Positions 55,511 through 64,000 of a stretch of DNA of 64,000 nt are shown here, piece after piece. Made by a program: the position numbers and the translations under genes. The notes below the pieces were generated by a model. The model was not told where the DNA came from. It ran no database searches and saw only the letters and a program-made list of their open reading frames with translations. Source of the stretch: Astrothelium macrocarpum (taxonomy: Eukaryota; Ascomycota; Dothideomycetes; Trypetheliales; Trypetheliaceae); assembly GCA_021030915.1 (NCBI GenBank), contig JAGEMR010000092.1, positions 1 through 64,000 of the forward strand, written 5' to 3'. The first letter of the stretch is position 1; the number at the start of each line of letters is the position of its first letter.

Positions 55511-56700
55511 ATGCACAACGTGTATTACAACACATATGATGCCTGTGGCCACCATGGGCAGCCTCAGCAAGGACGATCTCATGCCGGCGACCCTACTTTT
55601 GTAGGTCAAACATTCCCAGTGGCGACGTCCGGGCTGTGTCCACAATGCGAGCGCAGACGACGAGCGGAAAGCCAGAGGGGGATACAACCGGGAGGCAGTG
55701 TCTCTCAAGACACACAAGGCAGGCATGGAATTGGTGATGGGGGGGCGGCCAGCTCTTCTGGCGGACAGTCGTAAGTACAAGCCATTTGCATCCGCACTCT
55801 GGATTCAACTTGGATTTAGTATCAAGGCAATCTCTGACAGCATGTGTATACAGAGTTGAGTGTGGATCTCGGTCCACAGGAGGCATGCAAAGGAGCGCTG
55901 CGGGGATGCCTGGCTCCCAGGCCGGGTTGGAAATCAGTCGAATATTTCACACGGATGCCCCCAATGAGCTCGTTCCAGCATCATCAAGGAGCGAGCTCTC
56001 GCCATTGACAAGTAGGGACTGGACAAATATCGTGAATTCCATGGGGGACCCCCAAGGCCTCCAAAGCGCTGAATCTGGATTGGCACCGGAACAGAGGCCG
56101 CAACAACAGCGGTCCTCTTTGGACCCAAGGGCTGCGCCTTGGGTAGGACAAATTGCTCCCCAAATGCAACAGGCAACCGGCGTGGAGAGTAATTTTGCTG
56201 CAGGGTCATCGAGGGGTCCCCCAGTGCCACCCATGGCACCAAATCCAGTGGTACCGTTTAGAATGGCCGAGGTGAATCCGATTCCACCTTCCAGACCGCG
56301 AGGACACCAGCAACGCCCAGAAAATAGCGCTGGGGGGTTCCCGGGTCGACGAACTAGCTATGATATAAACAACCCAGAAGACATCTATCATATTGTTCGC
56401 CAGCCTGGTGTTCCGATCCCAAGAAATCTGCCGGCAAGACAGCCGCCGCAGCCAAGGGGCAGGGAGCCAAATCTCCCTCGCTACTGGACGGCAACTCCCT
56501 TTGAAGGGAGATCAAGGCAGCTGGTTCGACCTGAGGAGCCCCCCCATGCGCACGAGCATCATTCGACGTGGTGCTCGGATCTGACCGGGAATTGCAGAAT
56601 CCAGGAACAGCGATCATATTTTTACATCGAGTATCCACTGGGGACCTTCACAAGGGTGGAAGTGAGACATCCAAGGAGGTGGCCATGGCCGCCGGTTTAA
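55511..56700 (+). CDS. Hypothetical Pro/Gln-rich protein with Cys-His N-terminus
   Basis: Two exons, 55511-55770 and 55854-56700, give 368 residues. The GTAAGT donor and TACAG acceptor join phases and keep a long frame open. The first 45 residues have YDACGHHGQ and later GLCPQCERRRR, a C-x-H...C-x2-C arrangement that could bind zinc. The middle is disordered, rich in Pro, Gln, Ser and Arg. The C-terminal about 50 residues are more ordered (TWCSDLTGNC, FYIEYPLGTFTRVEV, PRRWPWPPV). I do not recognise a family. The start is uncertain, because the first in-frame ATG was taken. Confidence 0.55.
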
Positions 56701-57028
56701 GATGGAGAGAAGACAGAAGACGAGATGTTTATGCATGAGTACCAATTCATTATTCGATGCACAACAACGATTCATTTTGCTTCTTAATAGAGTCAGACGA
56801 TATCTTTTCTTAAAGAGGACATGTTGGAATTTGCGGAGTCTTCGACCTTAATGTTCCTCGGCTTATCATACATACAACGCCTGTGGATCCTCGGTTTCGA
56901 ACACGAATAGCTCTCTCGCTACTGGGAAGCTAAATGGATCCACGACACATCAAACAGCGGGCTTATCACTTTCTCGTACACACAGGAGAACAGAGTTAAA
57001 TTGAGCTTCGGCCTACCTTACGGTGCCA
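56701..57028. other. Convergent intergenic region, nothing seen
   Basis: The stretch separates the 3' ends of the hypothetical protein gene and the Vma22-like gene. No feature was recognised. Confidence 0.5.
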
Positions 57029-57810
57029 TTACTGATTTGGAGCCTTATCGACCTTTTTCAAAGTTTTCCGTAACTTACGGATCTCTGCCTCGATTTCCCA
57101 CATTCCTCTTTCGGCTACCGCAATACTTATCAGTGGTCCTTCGACAGCGGCGACAAAGGAATTTTGTGCTTCGCGCAAGGCTGGAGGGACTAGAATCCCG
57201 AACCACCTTATTGGGTCTCGGGCTACGCTTGAAAGGTGGCTGGACTTGTCTCTACCAGAGTCTCGTGGATGTGAAGCCACGTCGCCCTCGACTACATCTT
57301 CCTCTAGTCCATTACCTGCTGTGTTGCTCTTTTGCTCTTGGTTGGCGGTTTGCTTTGTGGACGATTCCACAGGCATGGCGGATGCGACTGCAATGACGGG
57401 GTTTCTTTTTTCGGATGTGGGAAAGCTTCTATGATACCAGCATTAGCACACTTAATCTTTAATCTTTAATTTATAATATTTAGTGTGGAGTCACGAACAC
57501 TGTCCGAACTGCTTGCGCTCGCTCATCGTAGTAATCTTGTCCATATCGCATCCTGTTGGGAGAGTTGAAGTTTGCTTGCGCCAGGCTCAGGAAACCCTTG
57601 ATTGTCAACTCTAAGTAATTGGAGAATTGTACATCTGATTAACCAACATACCGAAGACAGACGCCCAGCCAGGTCCGCTTGACTGGTATGGTATTGATCG
57701 AGAAGGCCCAAATACTTCTCCCATAAATCGTCTAGATTGCTGAGGATGCGATGCAGCTCGGCTTGTGGCGGCACATCATCCGCAGTCGGAGCTTCAGCGA
57801 TATCCGTCAT
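57029..57810 (-). CDS. VMA22: V-ATPase assembly factor, Vma22/CCDC115-like
   Basis: Three exons, 57810-57652, 57596-57499 and 57428-57029, give 218 residues. The N-terminal helix is LHRILSNLDDLWEKYLGLLD with YHTSQADLAGRLSS, and the second exon starts GFLSLAQANF and continues RYGQDYYDERAQA. The C-terminal block DPIRWFGILVPPALREAQ, then a coiled stretch (EIEAEIRKLRKTLKKV), is the CCDC115/Vma22 signature. Vma22 works in the ER with Vma12 and Vma21 to assemble the V0 sector of the vacuolar proton pump. The second donor (GTTCGT) is weak and was chosen because it restores phase. Earlier or later donors break the frame. Confidence 0.8.
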
Positions 57811-58097
57811 GTTCGATGGACTTCGCTGCAACGTGCTATTCGGAACGTGAGAGGTCTCTGTGAAGTACGTGAAGGTTGGAGTTAAGATGGAAAGAGATCG
57901 ACCCGCTTCAGGGATTGGCGGAAAGGCCCGTTGCTACCAGAACAAGCGTCAATCAATAACATGAGTCGTTCTACGACGTGAAAGCGCGGCTTGTTCTTTT
58001 CGTTGCCTGCTCTCGCTTCATGAGGAATTGCAAATAGGCACTAAGATGAATATTTACATTCCTACCGTACTACATGCTCACAGACGACCTATCTCAT
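57811..58097. other. Intergenic between Vma22-like start and acyl-CoA oxidase stop
   Basis: A short spacer holding the Vma22-like promoter. No other feature was seen. Confidence 0.45.
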
Positions 58098-60268
58098 TCA
58101 CAACTTTGCCAAGATTCTTGCCTCGCTCTCTGGATCCCCCTTTACGATCTCGTTACTCCTCCAATCCACATTGAACGTCACTCGATTCAGTGGATTCTCT
58201 CTATGAGCTTTTTGGAACAGTTCCTCGTACACTTTACCGTCATAGCGTCCAAGCGCGCTATCGAGTAGATAATCCGGTATAGCCCAACTGTCAACAAGTT
58301 TAACGGCATGAGGTCGTATCCTTTCTGTCATAATTTCCAAGATTCGGGAGGGAATGGCATCAAGTGTTGTGGCAGTCAGAGCACCAGTCGTCTCAAAGCT
58401 TCGAGGATCGGTATCGATGGTGTGAAGAGCATACAGATGAAAGAGGTCGTGCATAACACCACGAGCTGGCTCAGAGAGAGGAGCCTTTTGGGTGGCAGAG
58501 TAGAAATTGGTGATGAGCATCGACTCTGAGTACGTGCGGGAAAGCTTGTGGAGTGAGATGAGTAATTTGTTCCAGCGCTGGCCTTGCACGATGCGCTGCT
58601 GATACGCATGGTAAGACAAAGTAGCAGCACGCCACTCAAATGCTTCGACGATAGCATCATCATTGATACTACCGTCCGAATTGATTCCTTGCTGCGGTTT
58701 CCTATTGCTTCTTTCCTTTAAGTATCTTTTAAAGATTTCGTCTATCGCGCTCTCCTGTTCAGTGTTTGGCCTCTCCACTGCAGTCGTCATCTTCTTGATA
58801 AGGTAACTGGCAACTTGGAAGACTACCATCCAATTGTCGCCTTCGACCGTCGGCTTGGATAAATAGCTAATCAAATTACGGTTCAGCTCGCCATGTACAT
58901 AATCCGTAACGAAAAAAACTCTTCAAAAACTTACTCGGCGTTGATCTGTACCAAACCACTTCCTCCACCGAAACCATGACCTCCCATGGCCCGTCTACAT
59001 GTCTCGATTCCGTCAGCAGCATACGTTGTGCACAAACTCTTGAGGCCGCTACTCGTGTTGTGTAGTTCTGACAATGGTCGAACATCCCCAGCTTCAATCT
59101 TCTGCCTACTCCGCTGGTACAGCGCATACATGACCTCGCCCGTGTAGTGCAAAGCAAAGGTGGTTGCCAGTAAAGGCAAGACTCTGATCATGACTGTTGG
59201 ATAGTCCAAAACTACGGTTTCAGGCGTACTGGACGCGTCCAGAGCATCTCGGTCTTTGAATTGCCGCCGTATACTACAGTATCTTACGGCAATTGTCACT
59301 GCCCGTGCCAATATGAGTCGAGCATGCATCACGATATTGGTGCGAACATATGTTAGACTTCCATATACCATTACTGGGCTTCCCGTTCTCTGCAGCATAC
59401 CAGTTTGGGGGTCGACACGGCTGTACCTTGCTAGCATTGCTGAGTGTGGCACTCGGTAATGATCGAATAGCATATAACCGTTATCCATGCTTGTATAGCC
59501 GTACTTTGGACCGATATCGCCAACTACAATGCCAGGCAAAGGTTGGTGTGTATCTTTATCCCGGATCTGGACGATAAAGGCATGCGGACCGTGAGAGATG
59601 TATTGAGGTTCTGCGTCATTAGAAGCATCAATACTTGGCATCTGGGTTTGAGGCAAGAGTAATTGCGCAACGACAATGGCATGCGTAGCCGTACGACCTA
59701 ACGCTCCATTCCACCATTTTGAAGCGGTAAGGGTTGGGCTATGCAGCTCGAAATCTTTTCTTTTGGAGTCCCAACGTGCTTGAAGCTCCAAGCCGCGTAC
59801 ATTACTTCCATGACCTTGCTCTGTCTGAGCATAAGCTCCGATAATATCCCAAGCTTCGATTTGGGGCATCCAGTATGCTCTCTGGTCATCGGTGGCTTGT
59901 TCACGAACGGTAGTAATAAACATGGACATTTGTAGATGATATGGTGACATTTCATCAGCAAGATAATCAGCCATATGGTAGTCTTCCAGGCTCCATTTGT
60001 GTTCCTCAGCCAAACGGCGTAATTTTTTGGCTCGAGCAAGACCAAGATGATATCGTTCTGGTCGAGAAAGATTCATTTGTTGTCTTTTGGAGAAGAGCTT
60101 TTCCTTTTCTAATATTTTGACAATTCGCTTCTGACGTTCAAAGAAGCCATTCCGAGAAAGCAGATGCTTCGAAAGCTCTTCAACATTAATTGCAGAACGG
60201 TCACGCTCTGCTCCTAGTGTAGCCTGTCCGTCATAGAGAGGTCTCAGATTATCTGTGAAATCAGACAT
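58098..60268 (-). CDS. POX1: Peroxisomal acyl-CoA oxidase
   Basis: Two exons, 60268-58935 and 58866-58098, give 700 residues, the normal length. It performs the first step of peroxisomal beta-oxidation, acyl-CoA to trans-2-enoyl-CoA with hydrogen peroxide. Seen are AYAQTEQGHGSNVRGLE (FAD/substrate block), WWNGALGRTATHAIVVAQL, and CRRAMGGHGFGGGSGL. The conserved INADYLSKPTVEGDNW is formed exactly across the 68-bp intron. The C-terminus is ARILAKL, where AKL is an acceptable PTS1 peroxisome signal. The gene is head-to-head with an enoyl-CoA hydratase/isomerase gene, so both beta-oxidation enzymes probably share control. Confidence 0.95.
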
Positions 60269-60713
60269 GATTAAAGCGTCTGCACTAAAAAAGAAACATT
60301 AACGATTCCCAATGTTAAACTACAGAAATAGGAGGTCAACAAGAAAGAAAAAGAAAAGAGGAATCATTAGTGTCTACCTATGTCGTACACACTGTGAGAC
60401 AGAAAGGGAAACAACGTCTAGATAATGTAAGCTAGGCTACCCCCCACGATTTACCCCGCATCCTAAAACAACAACAGTGTGGGGCCCCCAGATTCTACAA
60501 GTACCTGAGGGCGTCCACGGTACCTCGCCAATGCCCAAGTAGCTTTCCCTTCCCTTCCGAAGCCATTTCGCCTCGGTCAGAGATCTAGCTGCCTAGGTCC
60601 CATCTGTATCTTAGTCCATTCCCCACGAAACATGACCACACTCTCCAAAGTCGCCCTCCTGAGCGCATATCTCGTTCCTTGCGGTGTGATTGCGTACCCA
60701 CTCTATCTCCGCC
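60269..60713. promoter_or_regulatory. Shared beta-oxidation promoter with a CCTCGG site
   Basis: 445 bp between the acyl-CoA oxidase and enoyl-CoA isomerase start codons. CCTCGG occurs at 60571-60576. This is the core of the motif bound by the Zn2Cys6 regulators FarA/FarB that induce fatty-acid catabolism genes in filamentous fungi. Only one copy was seen here by eye. An upstream ATG at 60632 opens a 68-codon frame overlapping the isomerase start in another frame. Confidence 0.6.
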
Positions 60714-61506
60714 ATGTCGGACACTTACCAAAACCTCTCGGTTACACGCCATGGCCCCGTCTTCGTCATTACGCTGCAGAAGCCTCCCGAAAATCGTATC
60801 AATCGCGCGTTCGCGCAAGAATTGATCCGAGCCTTTAGAAACATTGAGACCATATTGGGACCGGCGGGTTCTGGTGCCGAGGGGTGCGTAATCGTGCAAG
60901 GGAATGATCATAAATTTTGGTGCACGGGGTTGGAATTAGACGAGACGGATAGGAACCCATATGCAAACACAGATGGTTTTTATCCTGTATGGTTGTGATT
61001 GCATGATGGTGCTAGGAAGAGTTCATTGACATTTGCTATAGCTCTTGAGAACGGTGCTGGATTTTCCTTATCCCACAATTGCCCTTTTAACTGGACATAC
61101 ATTTGGAGGTGCCTGCCCATTGGCATTCAGCCATGACTACCGCATAATGAACAAACGTCGAGGCTTTCTCTCTATGCCTCCTGTGGATCTAGGTCTGCAT
61201 TTCCACGGTATTGGCGCCCTACAACGTCTCAAATTTGGTGGAAAGGTGGCACGCAAAATGCTTCTCGAGGCACATCGCTGGACCGGTGAAGAGGCCTTAA
61301 AAGATGGAATCGTCGATGCCGTCGCGGAGCCAGATCAAATGCTAGATGTTGCTCTCGAGTTGGGTAGAAAGATTGCTCCAAAAGCGAAAATGGGCGTATA
61401 TGCCACACTGAGAGAAGAACTTTGGGGCGAGGCTTTGGAAAAATTTGGACGAATTAGTTATGTGCATGGACGTGAAACAAGTAGGCCAGCAAAGGCCAAA
61501 ATATGA
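60714..61506 (+). CDS. Enoyl-CoA hydratase/isomerase (delta3,delta2-enoyl-CoA isomerase-like)
   Basis: Two exons, 60714-60986 and 61042-61506, give 245 residues. The crotonase fold is clear: VTRHGPVFVITLQKPPENRI at the N-terminus, KFWCTGLELDE (first oxyanion-hole region) and LLTGHTFGGACPLAFSHDYR (second). PPVDLGLHF and the later EEALKDGIVDAVAEPDQM complete the fold. It resembles fungal peroxisomal enoyl-CoA isomerases more than hydratases, lacking the paired Glu of hydratases as far as I can see. The C-terminus AKAKI is a weak PTS1-like ending. Its divergent arrangement with acyl-CoA oxidase supports a role in unsaturated fatty acid oxidation. Confidence 0.85.
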
Positions 61507-61610
61507 GGGTTGGAAATCAGTCAGAATAGTGTCACGTTGCACAGCAGTGCGGACACGCGAAAAAGAAGTCCTCCAGCATAGAGCCAAAAATCAACCAGAC
61601 TTTAGCTTTC

Positions 61611-63338
61611 TTAAACACCATGCACTGTTTGCTTTGCCATCGTGGTCTTCGCCATAGAATCATACGATTCCATGCGCGTTGCCCCGGTTGCAGCACTGGA
61701 AGTACGAATTCGAGCTTGGCTTGCTTCCAAAATATGGGCATGCTCAGCATCTTCCAAGGCTTGTAACGGAAGAGCATGGCCAGTCTTCTCCTTACGAGCC
61801 GCAGCCTCCCACTCAAGCCAAAGGGGCAAAGTGACATAGCTCACGAGACACCTAAGTACCGTTAGTGACTCTTCTCTTCAAATGATGTGTAGGGGACTTG
61901 AATACAGCACAAGAAGCGCGCATGTAGCGCTAAATCCTGGTAGAAATCCGGGAGCATCTTGTTCAGGATACATCAACGGAGCCAAAATATTGGCAATGCT
62001 ACCACTGGCCATAATTGTAGCACCTCCCACAGCTTGCTCGCATGCACCATAAAGGGTAGCAGAACGATATGACAAAAGGATTGGTGAACCAAGTTGTACC
62101 ATTTGGCCAAGAAAGGACAATCCATAAAGCGAAAGACCTGAGATGCCGTGTCCCGGGTGCGAGGAGGCATATGTCCAGGTTGCATATCGAGGTATTGCTA
62201 TCAGAACTGGGACGATGTAATGCCACATCCGCTCGAAAGTCCAGTCACTGTGAAGGCCATATAAAAAGTATAGCGGAACGATTGTGAGCTTGCAAATTGC
62301 AGAATATGTGTTGCTCTTCGAAACGCTGAATCGAAGAAAGGTGGAGAGAAAGGTAGGGAGAAAAAGTCCTTGTGCAGAGGAAACAATAGCAAGTGAGATG
62401 TAAGATACGAAGAAAGCGTATGTTGAGGGGCGAGCAAACATCCTACGAAACGCTGGCCAGGACCATGTCACATCGGTACACCTGGTTGAACCACGTCCAA
62501 ATCGATTGACCGCAATGTATCTTTCTCGATCCGAGAGTGTTTTCGAGTGCTCCGGAAATGTTAAGAGGCTCAGCCAAATTAGTGGTGCTACCAGAATCGG
62601 AAGTGCCCCTTCGATGAGAAACACCCATTGCCAAGCTTTGAGTCCGCCCACTCCATTAATGTGATCGATGGCAAGGGCTAAAAATCCAGAAGCTGCTGCT
62701 GCAAGAGATCCCGCTGAATGAATGAGTCCAATGCGGAATGCGCGTTCCGAGGGCTTGTACCAAAAACTGAAATACATGAAAATGCATGGAGCGACGCCAG
62801 CTTCAGGGATACCAAGCATGAATCGCGCTGCGTAAAGACCACCAGCACTTTTAACAGCAGCGAAGCTCATCACAATTGCGCCCCATAGCAGCATAGCGAA
62901 TGGGAAGTACCATTTGGCAGATATTCTCTTCACGAGGAGACTAGAAGGAATAAGCAGCGCTGTGACTGGGAAAAAAGTAATTGCCACAGCCCAATTGAAC
63001 TGTGCTCCATGAAGACCGAGGCTAGCGCCGAAAGAATCCGGTGTCCCCTGTCGAAGAATCTTGACATTGCCTATATTGGCCCGATCTAACACGGATAGAA
63101 AGAAGATTATGCAGCAGGGAAGTAATAAGCGTCTATCGAGTTTGCGTGTGAGTTTGGTCTCTTCTTCTTTGGTCCAGTCTGGTTCGACTGCAGGTTTCTC
63201 TTCAATGTCGGAAGTACTGTCACTATTCAAATGGCGTTTCTTTGCTGGGGCCAAGACATGTCTGAAAGACCAGCTACCAATGCAAACGCCTTCCTCTTCA
63301 AGCGCAGCTTTTTGGCCGCGAAATTTCAAGACGCCCAT
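61611..63338 (-). CDS. MFS transporter, allantoate permease/ACS family
   Basis: Two exons, 63338-61906 and 61851-61611, give 557 residues. The start is the first ATG of a frame that is open further upstream without an ATG. About 12 membrane spans are visible. LDRRLLLPCCIIFFLSVLDRANIGNVKI is the classic first-helix region of Dal5-type anion:cation symporters (positions about 65-92). ARFMLGIPEAGVAPCIFMY and WYKPSERAFRIGLIHSAGSL are also conserved family blocks. The last helix is split by the 54-bp intron (ALLVLCLVSYVTLPLWLEWE after splicing). The cytosolic tail is about 60 residues. Substrates of this family are organic anions or vitamins; here unknown. Confidence 0.9.
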
Positions 63339-64000
63339 GACCGTAATGCGAGAGTAATCTGGACAACTGCTGATTTCGAAGTTTGCGTAAAGTTCAAAAA
63401 ACACATACGAGAAGCAAAGAGAAACATGATGAAAAGGACTGAAAGATATAGACAACGCCAGAATCGAATTGAAATTTCTCCTACCCGTACCAAGATCCTC
63501 AACACTCAATGGTAATTATTTTTCCTTACCTTGTCCAGAAATTGAGTATTGAATGGTCATTACACGTTTTGCCTATGTCAGCATCCTCTAAATATCGCCA
63601 GATCTTGACTTGTGTGTGTTGGTACAGGAGATGTTGAGGTGGTACGGCGTTGTCAGGCCAAACTTTAACCGACCCATATCAAGATCGAATCGGCTCCGTC
63701 CGGCATGCTTTTGGCATTTTGACTTTTATCTTGGGTACTCTGTACACAGCCAGGTACCCCGCGCCAGTGTGATGCCGCTTAGACCGAAAGTGTGGGGGAA
63801 TTATGGAAAGATAATTCGAACCATGGGTGGATCGACAGGCCATTTGTGTTGGTCTTAACAGTCTCCACGTCTGCGTTGCCAGTCAACTTATCATATGAAT
63901 GGTATTTGGTAGTTGTTGCGTGTCTATAAGGACGGTGAAAAGTTTGTAGACTGGTGAGAAGAGATGGAGGACCGGACTAACTTCGTCCCGAGGCATTGGG
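63339..64000. other. Window end, no gene seen
   Basis: Promoter side of the MFS gene and unassigned sequence to the window edge. The 82-codon frame at 63610-63858 starts and ends without family resemblance. Confidence 0.45.

Noticed and set aside
1..64000. tRNA and rRNA genes
   Set aside because: I scanned for T-loop-like GGTTCRA words and intergenic cloverleaf patterns by eye and found none convincing; a covariance-model search would be decisive.

Overview
The window looks like nuclear DNA of a filamentous ascomycete (Pezizomycotina). Genes carry short introns of about 42-75 bp with GT...AG ends and CTAAT/CTAAC-type branch sites. Families typical of this group are present: HET domain, LaeA-like and NmrA-like proteins, a Git3/cAMP-receptor-like GPCR, and an Arb2-domain protein. 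The first 7 kb is an extremely AT-rich block of transposon copies mutated C-to-T and G-to-A, the signature of repeat-induced point mutation (RIP). I cannot name the species; a Leotiomycetes-like fungus is only a guess. All gene models were spliced by eye, by matching reading phase and family conservation. Intron positions are therefore inferences, although nearly all models close in frame over their full length.

Layout. 1-7052 is the RIP-degraded block. It holds remnants of pogo/Fot1-type DDE transposases on both strands, including one 2158-bp element (4893-7050) that still has about 40-bp terminal inverted repeats and flanking TA dinucleotides, plus a 34-bp minisatellite. Normal gene-bearing DNA starts at the very end of that element. 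7.5-17.5 kb carries a HET-domain protein, an NmrA-like NAD(P)-binding protein, a mitochondrial-looking TPR-like membrane protein, a secreted FAD-linked oxidase and an Arb2-domain protein. 18-28 kb holds housekeeping genes: mitochondrial ribosomal protein uS14m, a twin-CX9C protein (Mix17/CHCHD2-like), a UBX-domain membrane protein, an RBM5-like splicing factor and a septin-like GTPase. 28.7-34 kb has a LaeA-like methyltransferase divergent from a secondary-metabolism-type O-methyltransferase, followed by an unrecognised glycosylated membrane protein. 35-43 kb has a dihydroxyacetone-synthase-like transketolase, an unusual protein with a fungal N-terminal (Helo-like) segment and a degenerate low-molecular-weight phosphatase-like region, a short-chain dehydrogenase and phosphoserine phosphatase. 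43-48.6 kb has a PA-TM-RING ubiquitin ligase and an aquaporin. 48.6-52.5 kb is about 4 kb with no convincing gene. 52.5-64 kb has a GPCR, a tandemly triplicated sequence, a Pro/Gln-rich hypothetical gene, a V-ATPase assembly factor (Vma22/CCDC115-like), a peroxisomal acyl-CoA oxidase head-to-head with an enoyl-CoA hydratase/isomerase, and an MFS transporter of the allantoate-permease type.

Functional links. Two divergent pairs share a pathway or compartment. uS14m and the Mix17-like gene are both mitochondrial and share a 266-bp promoter region. The acyl-CoA oxidase and enoyl-CoA isomerase are both beta-oxidation enzymes and share a 445-bp region containing CCTCGG, the known FarA/FarB fatty-acid response motif of filamentous fungi. 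The LaeA-like/O-methyltransferase pair is the only hint of secondary metabolism; no polyketide synthase, NRPS or terpene synthase is visible. I found no tRNA, rRNA or CRISPR. I see no wholly new system. The degenerate-phosphatase fusion, the DHAS-like transketolase without a peroxisomal tail, and the spared transposon termini are the most worthwhile leads.
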